In this document: positions 15,914-28,156 of the stretch, piece by piece
How the letters are laid out: each line of letters begins with the position of its first letter
How positions within the stretch are numbered: position 1 is the first letter of the stretch
Source of the DNA: Oceanobacillus kimchii X50
GTDB lineage: Bacteria > Bacillota > Bacilli > Bacillales > Amphibacillaceae
Length of the DNA stretch: 43,813 nucleotides
Reading direction: 5' to 3'
Assembly (NCBI RefSeq): GCF_000340475.1
Contig: NZ_CM001792.1
Location: 757,776-801,588 of the forward strand
The notes under the pieces: generated by a model
Database searches by the model: none
The model's input: the letters and a program-made list of their open reading frames with translations, nothing else
What the model was told of the DNA's origin: nothing
Translations under genes and position numbers: made by a program

Positions 15914-17033
15914 TACGATCTTACCTTCACAAACAATTGGAATTATCGGTGGTGGCCAGTTAGGAAGAATGATGGCAATCGCTGCACGGTATATGGGATA
16001 TAAGATTGTTGTTTTAGACCCAACTCCAGATTGTCCAACTGCTCATGTGGCAGATCAACAAATCATTGCTGCTTATGATGATTTGACGGCGATTGATGAG
16101 TTAATGGATTGTTGCGACGTGATTACATATGAATTTGAAAATGTGGATTTACAAGCTGCCGCTATTATTCATAAGTCCGGAAAGTTACCACAAGGAACAC
16201 GTGCTTTAGAAGTTACTCAAAATCGTGAAAAGGAAAAGAAAGTAATTTCTGATTTAGTATTGCCAGTTCCTGACTATTATATTGTTACAAGTACAGAAGA
16301 ATGTGAACATGCAATTGACTCAATTTCTTTCCCGGCAGTGATTAAAATGTGTCGAGGTGGTTATGACGGAAAAGGACAATTAAAAATTCACAGCGAATCT
16401 GAAAAAGAACTGGCCATCCAATTTTTTAAACAGCATGGGTATTGCATTATTGAACAATGGATTACGTTTGATAAAGAAGTATCGGTAGTGTTTACGAGAT
16501 CTATAAATGGAAATATTCAATTCTTTCCACTAGCAGAGAACGTGCATCGAGACCATATTCTATACAAAACAACTGTTCCAGCTAATGTAGACCAACATAT
16601 CCATGAATCTACCTGTCAGATAGCTGAAAAAATTGCGGAACATATGGATATTGTCGGTACCTTTGCTATTGAAATGTTTGTAAAAGGAAAAGAAGTCTAT
16701 GTCAATGAAATGGCTCCTCGTCCTCACAATTCAGGGCATTATACAATCGAAGGATGCAATGTTTCACAATTCGAGCAGCATATACGGGCAATTTGTGGAC
16801 TTCCATTAATCGAAGTGGAATTACACGGACCGACGGCTATGATTAATGTTTTAGGAAATGATATAAAATACGCAAAAACGTTTCTTTCCAAATCGAATGT
16901 CGGCTTTGTACATTTGTATGGAAAAGAAGAGCCAAAGGACAAACGAAAAATGGGACATATTACATTCACTGCAAAGACAGTAGAAGAATTAGAGAAACAA
17001 GTGAATTACTTCAAGGAGGAAATACATTCATGA
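15900..17033 (+). CDS. purK: N5-carboxyaminoimidazole ribonucleotide synthase PurK
   Basis: The 377-residue ATP-grasp enzyme makes N5-CAIR from AIR, bicarbonate and ATP. The N-terminal [12 protein letters not shown], the central [12 protein letters not shown] and the metal-binding [15 protein letters not shown] are diagnostic. The start is a TTG at 15900 inside the end of purE with GAGGG just upstream; no ATG is available before the conserved start. The stop overlaps the purB start (ATGA). Confidence 0.96.
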   Translation: MQTTNTILPSQTIGIIGGGQLGRMMAIAARYMGYKIVVLDPTPDCPTAHVADQQIIAAYDDLTAIDELMDCCDVITYEFENVDLQAAAIIHKSGKLPQGTRALEVTQNREKEKKVISDLVLPVPDYYIVTSTEECEHAIDSISFPAVIKMCRGGYDGKGQLKIHSESEKELAIQFFKQHGYCIIEQWITFDKEVSVVFTRSINGNIQFFPLAENVHRDHILYKTTVPANVDQHIHESTCQIAEKIAEHMDIVGTFAIEMFVKGKEVYVNEMAPRPHNSGHYTIEGCNVSQFEQHIRAICGLPLIEVELHGPTAMINVLGNDIKYAKTFLSKSNVGFVHLYGKEEPKDKRKMGHITFTAKTVEELEKQVNYFKEEIHS

Positions 17034-18325
17034 TTGAACGTTATACAAGAGAAGAAATGGGTAATATCTGGACGGAGGAGAATAAATTCAAAGCGTGGTT
17101 AGAGGTTGAAATATTAGCTTGTGAAGCGTGGAGCGAATTAGGTGTTATTCCGAAAGAAGATGTAAAGAAATTAAGAGAAAACGCTTCTTTTGATATGAAT
17201 CGCATTTATGAGATTGAAGAAGAAACACGACACGATGTAGTGGCATTCACACGTGCTGTATCCGAGACATTAGGCGAAGAACGTAAATGGGTACATTATG
17301 GTTTAACATCGACTGACGTTGTAGATACAGCATTATCTTATATTTTAAAACAAGCAAACGATATATTACGTAAAGACTTAAAGCAATTCGTAGAGATTCT
17401 TAAAGAAAAAGCAATAGAGCATAAGCACACGGTAATGATGGGACGCACACATGGTGTACATGCAGAGCCAACGACATTCGGTTTGAAAATGGCATTATGG
17501 TATGAGGAAATGAAACGAAATGTAGAGCGTTTTGAGATGGCTGCTGAGAATATCGAATTTGGTAAGATTTCTGGAGCAGTCGGTACCTATGCAAATATCG
17601 ATCCATTTGTAGAACAGTACGTGTGTGAAAAGTTAGGTACCTCTCCAGCTCCAGTGTCAACACAAACATTACAACGTGATCGTCATGCTGCTTATTTATC
17701 AACACTTGCATTAATTGCAACGTCGATTGAAAAATTCGCAACAGAAATTCGTGGTTTGCAAAAAACAGAAACACGTGAAGTAGAAGAACGATTTGCGAAA
17801 GGCCAAAAAGGTTCGTCTGCTATGCCACATAAACGTAATCCAATAGGGTCAGAAAATATGACAGGTATGGCTCGTGTGATTCGAGGATATATGGTAACAG
17901 CCTATGAAAATGTGGCTTTATGGCATGAACGCGATATTTCTCATTCATCAGCAGAAAGAGTAATTTTACCTGATGCCACTATCGCATTAAATTATATGTT
18001 AAACCGTTTTGGTAATATTGTTAAAAACTTAACGGTATTCCCAGAAAATATGAAGCGTAATATTGATCGCACACATGGGGTTATCTTCTCTCAACGAGTA
18101 TTGCTTTCATTAATTGATAAAGGAATGGCTCGTGAGGAAGCATATGATATTGTGCAACCAAAAGCGATGGATGCATGGGAAACAGAGACACATTTCAAAC
18201 AGTTAGTGGAGAGTGATGAACGAATTACTGGAAAGCTAACGCAAGAAGAGATTGATGATTGTTTTGATTATACGTATCACTTGAAGAATGTCGATCAAAT
18301 CTTTACAAAAATCGGTATTTCCTAG
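17030..18325 (+). CDS. purB: Adenylosuccinate lyase PurB
   Basis: The 431-residue lyase acts twice in purine synthesis, on SAICAR and on adenylosuccinate. The fumarase-superfamily signature [15 protein letters not shown] is at about residues 262-276. TSTDVVDTA and [14 protein letters not shown] are the other conserved active-site regions. ATG follows AAGGAGG and overlaps the purK stop by four bases. The length matches B. subtilis PurB (431). Confidence 0.97.
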   Translation: MIERYTREEMGNIWTEENKFKAWLEVEILACEAWSELGVIPKEDVKKLRENASFDMNRIYEIEEETRHDVVAFTRAVSETLGEERKWVHYGLTSTDVVDTALSYILKQANDILRKDLKQFVEILKEKAIEHKHTVMMGRTHGVHAEPTTFGLKMALWYEEMKRNVERFEMAAENIEFGKISGAVGTYANIDPFVEQYVCEKLGTSPAPVSTQTLQRDRHAAYLSTLALIATSIEKFATEIRGLQKTETREVEERFAKGQKGSSAMPHKRNPIGSENMTGMARVIRGYMVTAYENVALWHERDISHSSAERVILPDATIALNYMLNRFGNIVKNLTVFPENMKRNIDRTHGVIFSQRVLLSLIDKGMAREEAYDIVQPKAMDAWETETHFKQLVESDERITGKLTQEEIDDCFDYTYHLKNVDQIFTKIGIS

Positions 18326-18340
18326 GAGGCCCATATAGAT

Positions 18341-19054
18341 ATGAAAGCAGCGCTTTTATATGAAGGTAAAGCAAAAAAAGTATATCAATCTTCTGAAGAT
18401 GAACATCAATTAGTGCTCTCCTATAAAAATGATGCAACAGCTTTTAATGGGGAGAAAAAAAGTCAATTTGAAGGGAAAGGGAGACTCAATAATGAGATCT
18501 CCTCCCTTATCTTTCAACGTTTACATGAAGTAGGGATTAAAACACATTTTATAAAACGATTGGATTCGACTCAACAAATTGTTCAGAAAACTAATATTAT
18601 TCCTTTAGAGGTGGTAATTCGCAATCTTTCGACAGGTAGTATTACCAAAAGATTAGGGATTAAAGAAAGACTCGCTTTTACCCCACCATTACTCGAATTG
18701 TTTTATAAAGACGATGCTTTAGGGGATCCGTTAATCAATGATGAACATGCATTGTTATTAACGGATATAACTGAAACTGAATTGGCTGAAATTAAAGATA
18801 AAGCGAGAGAAGTAAATGGAGCGCTTCAAGAAATCTTTCAATCTATCGGAATTAGCCTAGTAGATTTTAAACTGGAATTTGGAAGAAATAAAGAAGGAGA
18901 AATACTTCTTTCAGATGAGGTTTCTCCTGATACGTGCAGGTTATGGGATATAGAAACAAACGAAAAACTCGATAAAGATGTATTTCGGCAAGGTACGGGA
19001 GACTTAATTACTGTATATCAAGAAATTCTAAATCGCTTGGAGGTTCATGTATGA
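18341..19054 (+). CDS. purC: SAICAR synthetase PurC
   Basis: The 237-residue enzyme joins CAIR and aspartate using ATP. LYEGKAKKVY at residues 6-15, EVVIRNLSTGSI and DFKLEFGRNKEGEILLSDEVSPDTCRLWD (in outline, near residues 175-203) are family hallmarks. ATG follows TAGGAGG. The gene overlaps purS by four bases. Confidence 0.97.
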   Translation: MKAALLYEGKAKKVYQSSEDEHQLVLSYKNDATAFNGEKKSQFEGKGRLNNEISSLIFQRLHEVGIKTHFIKRLDSTQQIVQKTNIIPLEVVIRNLSTGSITKRLGIKERLAFTPPLLELFYKDDALGDPLINDEHALLLTDITETELAEIKDKAREVNGALQEIFQSIGISLVDFKLEFGRNKEGEILLSDEVSPDTCRLWDIETNEKLDKDVFRQGTGDLITVYQEILNRLEVHV

Positions 19055-19296
19055 AAAAAGTAACGGTATATATCACATTAAAACCAGGAGTTTTAGATCC
19101 ACAAGGAAAAGCAATCCAAGAATCACTTCAGTCCTTAGGATACCAAGAGGTTGACGATGCTCGAGTAGGTAAATATATTGAATTGCAAGTTGAGGAAGGG
19201 CCAAATATTGAGGAGCGAATTACGGAGATGTGTGATCGGCTTTTAGCGAACCCGGTTATTGAGAATTATCAATTTGATTTAGAGGAGGTTAAGTAA
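19051..19296 (+). CDS. purS: FGAM synthase subunit PurS
   Basis: The 81-residue small subunit bridges PurQ and PurL in the Gram-positive FGAM synthase complex. VTVYITLKPGVLDPQGKAI and the DARVGKYIEL segment match the PurS family, and the length is typical. ATG overlaps the purC stop (ATGA). PurQ starts three bases after its stop codon. Confidence 0.96.
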   Translation: MKKVTVYITLKPGVLDPQGKAIQESLQSLGYQEVDDARVGKYIELQVEEGPNIEERITEMCDRLLANPVIENYQFDLEEVK

Positions 19297-19299
19297 ACC

Positions 19300-19986
19300 G
19301 TGAAATTTGCTGTCATCGTGTTTCCAGGATCAAATTGTGATCGAGATATGTACCATGCGGTAAAAGAAGTGGCAGGTGCTGAAGCAGAACTTGTTTGGTA
19401 TACAGACACAGATAGATTAGAAGATGTAGATGGAATCTTACTCCCTGGTGGCTTTTCCTATGGTGATTACTTACGTTCGGGATCAATGGCTTCCACTTCA
19501 AATGTCATGCATAAAATTCGTGAGCATGCTTCGAAAGGTAAACCTGTCTTAGGAGTGTGTAATGGATTCCAAATATTAACGGAATCGGGGCTACTTCCGG
19601 GAGCGTTGATGAGAAATAAACATCTGTCATTCATGTGCCACCAAGAAGAATTAGTGGTGGAAGATAATCAAACGTTTTTCACTTCTTTATATGAAAAGAA
19701 GGAAGTTGTTCGTTATCCGATTGCACATGGTGAAGGAAATTATTTCTGTGACGATGCAACATTGAAAGAGTTAAAAGCAAATAATCAAATCGTTTTTACA
19801 TATAAATACAATCCAAACGGATCGATTGAAAATATCGCAGGGATTCGAAATAAACAAGGGAATGTACTTGGAATGATGCCTCATCCAGAACGAGCTGTAG
19901 AAGAACTACTTGGCAGTGAAGATGGTTTGAAACTTTTTAAATCAATGATCGCAAATTGGAGGGACAGCTATGCAGTTAATGCATGA
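19300..19986 (+). CDS. purQ: FGAM synthase glutaminase subunit PurQ
   Basis: The 228-residue class I glutamine amidotransferase supplies ammonia to PurL. The nucleophile Cys is in GVCNGFQIL near residue 86, and the His-x-Glu of the triad is in [13 protein letters not shown]. The start GTG follows AGAGGAGG inside purS. It overlaps purL by 17 bases. Confidence 0.96.
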   Translation: MKFAVIVFPGSNCDRDMYHAVKEVAGAEAELVWYTDTDRLEDVDGILLPGGFSYGDYLRSGSMASTSNVMHKIREHASKGKPVLGVCNGFQILTESGLLPGALMRNKHLSFMCHQEELVVEDNQTFFTSLYEKKEVVRYPIAHGEGNYFCDDATLKELKANNQIVFTYKYNPNGSIENIAGIRNKQGNVLGMMPHPERAVEELLGSEDGLKLFKSMIANWRDSYAVNA

Positions 19987-22198
19987 TATACACCCAGAAC
20001 AAATTGAGAAAGACCGTCTTTACCTTGATATGGGATTAAGTGATGAAGAGTTTCAACGAATTAAACAAATACTTGGACGTCATCCGAACTTTACAGAAAC
20101 GGGTATTTTTTCCGTAATGTGGTCAGAACATTGTAGTTATAAAACTTCAAAACCACTGTTGAAAAAGTTTCCTACAGATGGGCCACATGTATTACAAGGT
20201 CCAGGTGAAGGTGCAGGAGTAATTGATATTGGTGACGAGCAAGCAGTTGTATTTAAAATCGAAAGTCACAACCATCCATCAGCAGTAGAACCATATCAAG
20301 GAGCTGCTACTGGAGTAGGTGGAATCATTCGTGATGTATTCTCAATGGGAGCACGACCAATTGCCTCGCTTAATTCATTACGATTTGGGCCATTAACAAA
20401 TAGTCGTACGAAATATCTTTTTTCTGAAGTGGTCGCTGGAATAGCTGGATACGGTAACTGCGTCGGAGTTCCAACGGTCGGTGGAGAAGTACAATTCGAT
20501 GAAAGTTATGAAGATAATCCATTAGTAAATGCGATGTGTGTCGGATTAATCAATCATAACGATGTACAAAAAGGGATAGCAGCAGGGATTGGAAATACGA
20601 TTCTTTATGCAGGGCCGCCAACTGGTCGTGATGGTATCCATGGTGCTACGTTTGCCTCTGACGATTTAGCTGAAGATTCCAATAAAGATAGACCAGCTGT
20701 ACAGGTTGGGGATCCGTTTATGGAAAAATTATTAATCGAAGCTTGTTTAGAGGTGATCCAATCCGATGCATTAGTCGGTATTCAAGATATGGGTGCGGCA
20801 GGATTAACCTCATCTGCTAGTGAAATGGCGAGTAAAGCTGGAACGGGTTTAGAGATGAATCTGGATCTTGTTCCCCAACGTGAACAAGGAATGACAGCTT
20901 ATGAAATGATGCTTTCTGAGTCTCAAGAGCGCATGTTGCTTTGTGTGCAGGCGGGGCGTGAACGAGAAATTATCGATATATTTGAAAAATACGGACTAAA
21001 ATCCGTACCGGTAGGAAAAGTAATTGAAGAAAAAGTATTTCGTATTAAACACCTTGGCGAAGTGGTCGCTGATATTCCTGTTGATTCATTAGCAGATGAT
21101 GCACCTGTCTATAATATGCCTTCAAAAGAGGCAGCATACTACAAAGCTTTTCAACGGATGAAAATAGCAACGCCAGCTATTGAAGATTACGCAAATACAT
21201 TAAAACAGCTATTACAACAACCGACGATTGCGAATAAAGAGTGGGTCTATGACCAATATGATTCGATGGTGCAAACCAATACCGTCGTTACTCCTGGTTC
21301 GGATGCAGCAGTTATTCGGATCAAAGGAACGGATAAAGCATTAGCAATGACTACGGACTGTAATTCAAGATATATCTATCTTGATCCAGAAACAGGTGGA
21401 AAAATTGCAGTAGCAGAAGCAGCGAGGAACATCGTATGCTCAGGAGCGAAACCATTAGGATTAACAGATGGATTAAATTTTGGTAATCCCACCAATCCAG
21501 AGATTTTCTGGCAAATGGAGAAGAGTGTTGAAGGAATGAGTGCTGCATGTAACGCCCTGCATACACCTGTAATTAGTGGAAATGTCTCTTTATATAATCA
21601 ATCAAAAGGAAAATCTATTTATCCAACACCTATTGTAGGAATGGTAGGGTTACATGAATCGACGAAACATATTACACCGAGTTATTTTCAACAGAAAGAG
21701 GATGTAATTTATTGTATTGGTGAAGCAAAAGCTGAATTTGGCGGTTCTGAATTACAACAATTATACTCTGGGAAATATGAAGGAAAAGCACCACATATTG
21801 ATTTAGATGTGGAAGCAGAACGTCAAGAAAATTTATTAACAGCCATTAAAGAAGGAATTATTTCTTCTGCACATGATATATCAGAAGGCGGTCTGGCGAT
21901 TGCTCTAGCAGAGTCGTTATTCAATGGTAAAGGACTTGGAGCGGAAATTAATTTAGTAGGAGAAGCAACCGTAGAATTATTTAGTGAAACCCAATCACGG
22001 TTTCTTGTTTCCGTCAATGAAACACATGTAGCTGCATTTGAAGCTCACTTTCCAGAAGCAGCTAAGTTAGGTAAGGTTACTGATCAAGGTGAATTATCTA
22101 TTTCTATCAATGATAAAACAATTATTCAAGAACGTGTCGGAGAATTAGAGAATCTTTGGAAGGGAGCTATTCCATGCTTGCTGAAATCAAAGGCATAA
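19970..22198 (+). CDS. purL: FGAM synthase large subunit PurL
   Basis: The 742-residue small-type PurL performs the ATP-dependent amidation of FGAR with PurQ and Pur[42 protein letters not shown] and the later [17 protein letters not shown] are the ATP and substrate motifs. ATG at 19970 follows TGGAGGG; a second ATG three codons later is possible. It overlaps the start of purF. Confidence 0.97.
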   Translation: MQLMHDIHPEQIEKDRLYLDMGLSDEEFQRIKQILGRHPNFTETGIFSVMWSEHCSYKTSKPLLKKFPTDGPHVLQGPGEGAGVIDIGDEQAVVFKIESHNHPSAVEPYQGAATGVGGIIRDVFSMGARPIASLNSLRFGPLTNSRTKYLFSEVVAGIAGYGNCVGVPTVGGEVQFDESYEDNPLVNAMCVGLINHNDVQKGIAAGIGNTILYAGPPTGRDGIHGATFASDDLAEDSNKDRPAVQVGDPFMEKLLIEACLEVIQSDALVGIQDMGAAGLTSSASEMASKAGTGLEMNLDLVPQREQGMTAYEMMLSESQERMLLCVQAGREREIIDIFEKYGLKSVPVGKVIEEKVFRIKHLGEVVADIPVDSLADDAPVYNMPSKEAAYYKAFQRMKIATPAIEDYANTLKQLLQQPTIANKEWVYDQYDSMVQTNTVVTPGSDAAVIRIKGTDKALAMTTDCNSRYIYLDPETGGKIAVAEAARNIVCSGAKPLGLTDGLNFGNPTNPEIFWQMEKSVEGMSAACNALHTPVISGNVSLYNQSKGKSIYPTPIVGMVGLHESTKHITPSYFQQKEDVIYCIGEAKAEFGGSELQQLYSGKYEGKAPHIDLDVEAERQENLLTAIKEGIISSAHDISEGGLAIALAESLFNGKGLGAEINLVGEATVELFSETQSRFLVSVNETHVAAFEAHFPEAAKLGKVTDQGELSISINDKTIIQERVGELENLWKGAIPCLLKSKA

Positions 22199-23580
22199 AT
22201 GAAGAATGTGGAGTTTTTGGCATTTGGGGTCACGAAAAGGCAGCTGAATTAACTTATTATGGCTTGCATTCCATGCAACATAGAGGGCAAGAAGGTGCCG
22301 GGATTGTTGTAAATACGGGTAGCGAACTAAAAGGACATAAAGGTTTAGGGCTTGTAAATGATGTATTCAAACGAGTAAAATTTGATGATTTGGCGGGAAG
22401 CGTAGCTGTAGGACATGTTCGTTATGCGACACAAGGTGGTCGAGGCATTGAAAATGTCCAGCCTTTATTATTTCAGTCACAAACTGGTGGAATGGCACTA
22501 GCACATAATGGTAATCTGATGAACGCACATGAACTGCGTGGCGAATTAGAAAGAGAAGGAAGTATTTTGCAAACCTCTTCGGATACGGAAGTGTTAGCCC
22601 ATTTAATTAAACGAAGCGGAGAAGTAACGGAGGATTCGATTGCTCGGGCATTGAATCGTGTTGTCGGTGCGTACGCATATATCATACTGCAAGAAGATAA
22701 AATGTTTGCAGCACTCGATCCTGCAGGAATTCGTCCACTTTCGATTGGTCGTTTAGGGGATGCTTATGTCGTAGCTTCTGAAACATGTGCTTTTGACCAG
22801 ATTGGCGCAATATTTGAAAGGGAAGTATTGCCAGGTGAATTGATTACGATTAGTGACGAAGGGATTACCTCGACTAGGTTTGCTCCAAGGGATAAGCGTC
22901 GTATGTGCGCAATGGAATATGTTTATCTCTCCCGACCAGACAGTGACGTGAATTATGTGAATGTACATGCCTCACGAAAAGAAATGGGGAAAGAATTAGC
23001 GAAAGAATCTTCCATTGATGCGGATATGGTTATCGGTGTTCCTGATTCTAGTATTTCTGCAGCTATCGGTTATGCGGAAGAAAGTGGATTACCGTATGAA
23101 ATGGGCATTATAAAAAATCGTTATGTCGGGCGAACGTTTATTCAACCTTCACAAGAACTCAGAGAATTAGGTGTGAAGATGAAGCTTTCACCTGTGCGAA
23201 GTATCATTGAAGGGAAACGAGTTGTCATGATTGATGATTCGATTGTACGTGGTACAACAAGTCGACGAATTGTTCAGATGTTAAGAGAAGCAGGCGCAAA
23301 AGAGATTCATGTTCGAATTGCTTCTCCAGCGATTCAAAATCCTTGTTATTACGGAATTGATATGTCTACTAAAAAAGAATTAATTGGAGCCAATTATTCT
23401 GTTGATGAAATCAATGAAATTATAGGATCAGATACGCTAGCTTATTTATCGGAGGAAGGCTTGGTAAAAGCAATTGTCAAAGATAAAACTATTAATCAAG
23501 GTGTTTGTATGGCTTGTATGACTGGTAAATACCCAGTAAAACAAGACGGTGGATTGGAAATTCATTATACAAGTTGTTAG
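22174..23580 (+). CDS. purF: Glutamine PRPP amidotransferase PurF
   Basis: The 468-residue enzyme catalyses the committed step from PRPP to phosphoribosylamine. The start at 22174 (AAGGGAG upstream) is confirmed by biology: it leaves an 11-residue propeptide [11 protein letters not shown] before Cys12, exactly as in B. subtilis PurF, where cleavage exposes the catalytic Cys. An upstream TTG at 22156 is rejected. The PRPP motif [16 protein letters not shown] is present. Cys residues in [16 protein letters not shown] and GVCMACM match the four 4Fe-4S ligands. It overlaps purL by 25 bases. Confidence 0.97.
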   Translation: MLAEIKGINEECGVFGIWGHEKAAELTYYGLHSMQHRGQEGAGIVVNTGSELKGHKGLGLVNDVFKRVKFDDLAGSVAVGHVRYATQGGRGIENVQPLLFQSQTGGMALAHNGNLMNAHELRGELEREGSILQTSSDTEVLAHLIKRSGEVTEDSIARALNRVVGAYAYIILQEDKMFAALDPAGIRPLSIGRLGDAYVVASETCAFDQIGAIFEREVLPGELITISDEGITSTRFAPRDKRRMCAMEYVYLSRPDSDVNYVNVHASRKEMGKELAKESSIDADMVIGVPDSSISAAIGYAEESGLPYEMGIIKNRYVGRTFIQPSQELRELGVKMKLSPVRSIIEGKRVVMIDDSIVRGTTSRRIVQMLREAGAKEIHVRIASPAIQNPCYYGIDMSTKKELIGANYSVDEINEIIGSDTLAYLSEEGLVKAIVKDKTINQGVCMACMTGKYPVKQDGGLEIHYTSC

Positions 23581-23605
23581 AAGAAGGTTACGTGGAGGGA
23601 TTACC

Positions 23606-24625
23606 ATGTCAGAAGTCTATAAACAGGCTGGAGTAGATGTAGAAAAAGGTTATGAAGCTGTTGAACGCATGAAAAAACATGTTGCTCGTACACATCGTCC
23701 GGAGGTATTAGGGGCCATAGGTGCATTTGCAGGAGCGTTTGATCTATCGTCGTTTCAATATAAAGAACCCGTTCTTCTTTCCGGTACAGATGGTGTGGGA
23801 ACAAAATTAAAACTAGCTATTGACTTAGATAAGCATAATACGGTTGGGATTGATCTAGTTGCAATGTGTGTGAATGATATCGTCGCCCAGGGCGGAGATC
23901 CACTGTTCTTTTTAGATTATATTGCTTGTGGTGAAAATGATCCGTCTAGAATAGAAGCAATTGTTTCTGGAATTGCCCAAGGGTGTGAACAAGCAGGAGC
24001 TGCATTGATTGGTGGAGAAACTGCTGAAATGCCTGGTATGTATGAGCCTAGTGAGTATGATTTAGCAGGATTCGTCGTAGGAATCGTGGAAAAGTCTGCG
24101 ATGATTACAGGCTCAGAAATCAAATCAGGAGACGTAGTAATTGGACTTTCTTCCAGCGGAATTCATTCGAATGGCTACTCTCTCGTCCGTAAATTAATAG
24201 CGGATGTTGATATACATCAAACGCAACCTGGACTAAGTCAACCAATAGAAGAAGCAGTGATGGCACCAACTAAAATTTATGCAACGTCGATTCAAGCATT
24301 AAAAAAAGAAGTGATATTGAAGGGAATATCGCATATTACTGGTGGGGGATTTGATGAAAATATTCCCCGTATGTTACCACCTGGATTAGGTGTTTTAATT
24401 GAATCAAATAGTTGGGACATACCAGAGATTTTTCACTTCCTACAAGAAAAAGGAAATATCGACTACAGAGAAATGTATGGTGTGTTCAACATGGGAATTG
24501 GAATGGCTGTCGTTGTGTCAGAAGATGATGTTTCTACCGCATTACAATTGCTTGAAAATGTAGATGAACAAGCATATGTGATTGGTAAGGTTACAGAGGA
24601 GGAAGGAGTGCGCTTTACATTATGA
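23606..24625 (+). CDS. purM: AIR synthetase PurM
   Basis: The 339-residue enzyme cyclises FGAM to AIR with [31 protein letters not shown] and [13 protein letters not shown] are family motifs. The ATG at 23606 follows TGGAGGG and gives the usual start [14 protein letters not shown]; a longer frame beginning inside purF at 23549 is not used. It overlaps purN by four bases. Confidence 0.96.
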   Translation: MSEVYKQAGVDVEKGYEAVERMKKHVARTHRPEVLGAIGAFAGAFDLSSFQYKEPVLLSGTDGVGTKLKLAIDLDKHNTVGIDLVAMCVNDIVAQGGDPLFFLDYIACGENDPSRIEAIVSGIAQGCEQAGAALIGGETAEMPGMYEPSEYDLAGFVVGIVEKSAMITGSEIKSGDVVIGLSSSGIHSNGYSLVRKLIADVDIHQTQPGLSQPIEEAVMAPTKIYATSIQALKKEVILKGISHITGGGFDENIPRMLPPGLGVLIESNSWDIPEIFHFLQEKGNIDYREMYGVFNMGIGMAVVVSEDDVSTALQLLENVDEQAYVIGKVTEEEGVRFTL

Positions 24626-25194
24626 CTATAAAAGCAGCTGTATTTGCTTCAGGTACGGGAAGTAATTTTGAAGCAATAATGGAAGCCACCGATTTGAAGT
24701 GTAAGATTACTCTTCTTGTATGCGATAAACCGGGAGCATTAGTGATTGATAAAGCAGCTAGTTACGATATTCAAACATTGGTATTTAATCCAAAGGAATA
24801 CAGTTCAAAGTCCGAATACGAAAAAATGATTCACCGTCAATTACAGCATCATGGCATATCTTGGATATTTTTAGCGGGGTATATGCGACTGATTGGCAAT
24901 ACATTACTGGATGAATATGAAAGTAAAATTATAAATATACATCCTTCCTTGCTACCTTTTTTTCCAGGAAAAGATGCTATTGGTCAAGCATATGATGCAG
25001 GAGCGAGAGAAACAGGTGTTAGCATTCATTTTGTTGATGCGGGAATGGATACGGGACCAGTTATCGCTCAGGAAAGCGTCATGATTGAAGAAAATGATAC
25101 AATAGAAAAATTAAAAGAACGTATACAGAAAGTAGAACATCAACTTTATCCAAAAGTAATTAATCAAGTAGTGTCTAATAAAGTGAGGGAATAA
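24622..25194 (+). CDS. purN: GAR transformylase PurN
   Basis: The 190-residue enzyme formylates GAR using 10-formyltetrahydrofolate. [12 protein letters not shown] at the start, the catalytic Asn/His in NIHPSLLP near residues 105-112 and the Asp in [10 protein letters not shown] are visible. The usual HPSLLPAFPG loop reads [13 protein letters not shown] overlaps the purM stop (ATGA). Confidence 0.96.
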   Translation: MTIKAAVFASGTGSNFEAIMEATDLKCKITLLVCDKPGALVIDKAASYDIQTLVFNPKEYSSKSEYEKMIHRQLQHHGISWIFLAGYMRLIGNTLLDEYESKIINIHPSLLPFFPGKDAIGQAYDAGARETGVSIHFVDAGMDTGPVIAQESVMIEENDTIEKLKERIQKVEHQLYPKVINQVVSNKVRE

Positions 25195-25196
25195 CA

Positions 25197-26729
25197 ATGA
25201 GTAAACGTGCTTTAATTAGTGTGTCAGATAAAACGAATATAATTGAATTTGCCAAAGGTCTTAAAGAAAGAGGATTTGAAATCTTATCTACAGGTGGAAC
25301 ATTACGAAGTATTGCTGAAGCGGGCATTAATGTAACACCAGTAGATGAAGTAACCGGATTTCCTGAAATGTTAGATGGACGTGTGAAAACATTACACCCA
25401 ATGATTCATGGGGGATTACTTGGTAAACGTTCCAACCAGGAGCATCTTACCCAAATGGAAGAGCATGGAATTGTATCAATTGATTTAGTAGCCGTTAATC
25501 TATATCCATTTAAAGAGACCGTGCAAAAAACGGATGTAAGTCATCAAGATATTATTGAGAATATAGATATCGGTGGTCCATCTATGTTGCGTTCTGCTGC
25601 GAAGAACTTTGAAGACGTACTAGTTGTAACAGATCCGACAGATTACGAGCGTGTGTTAGCAGTAATTACATCTGCAACAGATACATATGAATTTCGTCAG
25701 CAATTAGCAGCAAAAGTATTTCGTCATACTGCTAGTTATGACACAATGATAGCGAATTACTTCCTATCTCAGACCGAAGAACAATATCCAGAAAGCTATA
25801 CAGTTACGTATGAAAAAGTGCAAGACTTACGTTATGGAGAAAACCCACATCAGCAGGCTGCTTTTTATAAAGAACCAATTCAATCTCGTCCTACTTTAGC
25901 AACAGCAAAACAACTACATGGTAAGGAGCTTTCTTATAACAATATTCAAGATACGAATGCAGCCATAGAAATTGTAAAAGAATTTACGGAACCTGCTGCA
26001 GTCGCAGTAAAACATATGAATCCTTGTGGAATAGGAATTGGTCAGTCGATATCTACTGCATTTGAACGAGCATATCATGCAGATCCAATCTCGATATTCG
26101 GTGGAATTGTAGCATGTAATCGACCAGTAGATGTGGATACTGCGAAACAATTAAGTCAAATCTTCTTAGAAATTGTTGTGGCGCCATCCTTTGAAACACA
26201 AGCGCTAGAAATATTAACTCAAAAGAAAAATATCCGACTATTGGAGTTAGATGTTACAAGTGATGACAAACAATCCAATCGTTTAACAACAGTATATGGC
26301 GGTGCATTAATTCAAGCTTATGACGCAAAAGAAGTAAGTGAAGAGGATCTTGAAGTGGTTACCAATCAACAACCAACCGAACAAGAAATCAATGATATGT
26401 TGTTTGCTTGGAAAGCAGTAAAACATGTGAAGTCGAATGCGATTGTATTAGCTAAAGACTCACAAACAATTGGTGTCGGTGCTGGACAAATGAATCGTAT
26501 CGGAGCTGCAGAGATTGCCATTAAGCAAGCCGGAGATAAAAGTGAAGGAGCAGTTTTAGCTTCAGACGCATTCTTCCCTATGCCAGATACAGTAGAAGCT
26601 GCTGCAAAATCTGGTATTAAGGCAATTATCCAACCGGGAGGATCGAAGCGAGACCAAGATTCCATTGATGTATGTAATCAATTTGGCATTGCCATGGTTT
26701 ATACGAAAGTTAGACACTTTAAGCACTAA
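25197..26729 (+). CDS. purH: Bifunctional AICAR transformylase / IMP cyclohydrolase PurH
   Basis: The 510-residue enzyme performs the last two steps to IMP. The N-terminal cyclohydrolase domain shows LISVSDKTNIIEFAKGL and LDGRVKTLHPMIHGG. The C-terminal transformylase shows RYGENPHQQAAFY and VKHMNPCGIG, with the catalytic Lys-His pair in KHMNP. ATG is two bases after the purN stop with GTGAGGGA upstream. The length is normal for Bacillaceae. Confidence 0.97.
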   Translation: MSKRALISVSDKTNIIEFAKGLKERGFEILSTGGTLRSIAEAGINVTPVDEVTGFPEMLDGRVKTLHPMIHGGLLGKRSNQEHLTQMEEHGIVSIDLVAVNLYPFKETVQKTDVSHQDIIENIDIGGPSMLRSAAKNFEDVLVVTDPTDYERVLAVITSATDTYEFRQQLAAKVFRHTASYDTMIANYFLSQTEEQYPESYTVTYEKVQDLRYGENPHQQAAFYKEPIQSRPTLATAKQLHGKELSYNNIQDTNAAIEIVKEFTEPAAVAVKHMNPCGIGIGQSISTAFERAYHADPISIFGGIVACNRPVDVDTAKQLSQIFLEIVVAPSFETQALEILTQKKNIRLLELDVTSDDKQSNRLTTVYGGALIQAYDAKEVSEEDLEVVTNQQPTEQEINDMLFAWKAVKHVKSNAIVLAKDSQTIGVGAGQMNRIGAAEIAIKQAGDKSEGAVLASDAFFPMPDTVEAAAKSGIKAIIQPGGSKRDQDSIDVCNQFGIAMVYTKVRHFKH

Positions 26730-26746
26730 TAGTAGGAGGGACGCTC

Positions 26747-28018
26747 TTGAACGTTTTAGTAATTGGCCGAGGCGGTAGAGAACATACCATTGTGCAAAAG
26801 CTAAAAGAGAATACGGAGATAATAAATCTTTATGTAGCTCCAGGAAATGGCGGAATCGCAAATGACGCTACATGTGTAGAAATCGATGAGATGGATATCG
26901 ATAAATTATGTGCGTTTGCAAAACAAAACGAAGTGGAGTTTACCATTGTCGGCCCAGAAAATCCTTTAAACGCTGGCATTGTAAATAAATTTCAAGAAGA
27001 AGGATTAGCGATTTTTGCGCCAACCAAAGAAGCGGCTTTACTGGAAGGAAGTAAAAGCTTTGCAAAAAACTTTATGAAGAAGTACGAGATCCCAACTGCT
27101 GCGTATGGCGTATTTACTGATGTAAACGAAGCGAAAAAAATGGTAGAACAACAAGGTGCTCCAATTGTTATTAAAGCAGATGGATTAGCCGCAGGAAAAG
27201 GTGTAATCGTGGCTATGACAGAAGAGGAGGCTTTTCAAGCAATAGACGATATGTTAGTAGATAAAGCATTTTCTAATGCTGGAGCAACTGTCGTTATTGA
27301 AGAATACCTCGAAGGTAAGGAATTTTCCTTAATGGCTTTTGTCCATGAAAATCATGTATACCCTATGCTGGCCGCAAGAGATCACAAACGAGCGTTTGAA
27401 CATGATCAAGGACCGAATACAGGGGGGATGGGTGCTTTCGCTCCGGTTCCTGATCTAACAAAAGAAGCTTATGACTTTTCTCTTGAACGTATTTTACAAA
27501 AAACTGCAGATGGGATGATAGAGGAAGGACGGCCATTTACAGGTATTTTATACGCCGGGTTAATGATGACGAAACAAGGACCGAAAGTCATTGAATTTAA
27601 CACCCGTTTCGGTGATCCTGAAACACAGGTAGTCCTTCCATTACTTAAAAACGATTTGCTACAAGTAATGCAGGATGTGCTGGAGAAGAGAGATCCTGAA
27701 TTAATGTGGTATGAAGAAGCTTGTGTTGGTGTGGTGCTTGCCTCTCAAGGTTATCCAAATGCTTATGAAAAAGGACATAGAATTCCAATGTTTGATTTAC
27801 AACAGAAAAATTTTGTCATTCATGCCGGTACAAAAGTGAAAGAAGACGAATTAGTGTCTGATGGGGGGCGCGTGCTCTTAGTAGGTAGTCGTGCAAACAG
27901 TATGGAAGAAGCATCAGCAAATGTATATCGTCAACTGGAGAAAACAGCGATTAATACAGATTCTTTCTTTTACCGAAAAGACATAGCAATAAACCAAGAC
28001 AACAAAGCTAGAACATAA
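26747..28018 (+). CDS. purD: GAR synthetase PurD
   Basis: The 423-residue ATP-grasp enzyme ligates glycine to phosphoribosylamine. NVLVIGRGGREHTI at the N-terminus, IKADGLAAGKGVIVA and EFNTRFGDPETQVVLP are diagnostic. The start is TTG at 26747 with GTAGGAGGG upstream. It is the last gene of the operon; a GC-rich hairpin follows. Confidence 0.97.
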   Translation: MNVLVIGRGGREHTIVQKLKENTEIINLYVAPGNGGIANDATCVEIDEMDIDKLCAFAKQNEVEFTIVGPENPLNAGIVNKFQEEGLAIFAPTKEAALLEGSKSFAKNFMKKYEIPTAAYGVFTDVNEAKKMVEQQGAPIVIKADGLAAGKGVIVAMTEEEAFQAIDDMLVDKAFSNAGATVVIEEYLEGKEFSLMAFVHENHVYPMLAARDHKRAFEHDQGPNTGGMGAFAPVPDLTKEAYDFSLERILQKTADGMIEEGRPFTGILYAGLMMTKQGPKVIEFNTRFGDPETQVVLPLLKNDLLQVMQDVLEKRDPELMWYEEACVGVVLASQGYPNAYEKGHRIPMFDLQQKNFVIHAGTKVKEDELVSDGGRVLLVGSRANSMEEASANVYRQLEKTAINTDSFFYRKDIAINQDNKART

Positions 28019-28040
28019 GAAATTTATATGAAATGTGAGA

Positions 28041-28074
28041 GGGTGGGCTTCGCAAATTAAATGGAGGCCCACCC
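28041..28074 (+). terminator. Hairpin after purD, probable operon terminator
   Basis: gggtgggcttc pairs with ggaggcccaccc (11 pairs, one G-U) around a 12-base loop. The downstream sequence gttatatgtctg lacks a proper T run, so termination efficiency is uncertain. Confidence 0.55.
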
Positions 28075-28156
28075 GTTATATGTCTGAATTGCCAATAGGG
28101 TATTGAGAAAGAAATTAGAGCATTTGTAAAACTAAACTGCATTGATGATTCAAAAT

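Noticed and set aside
22156..22173. Longer PurF starting at an upstream TTG
   Set aside because: The ATG at 22174 places the catalytic Cys at position 12 behind an 11-residue propeptide, as known for Bacillus PurF. The upstream codons overlap the ribosome binding site.
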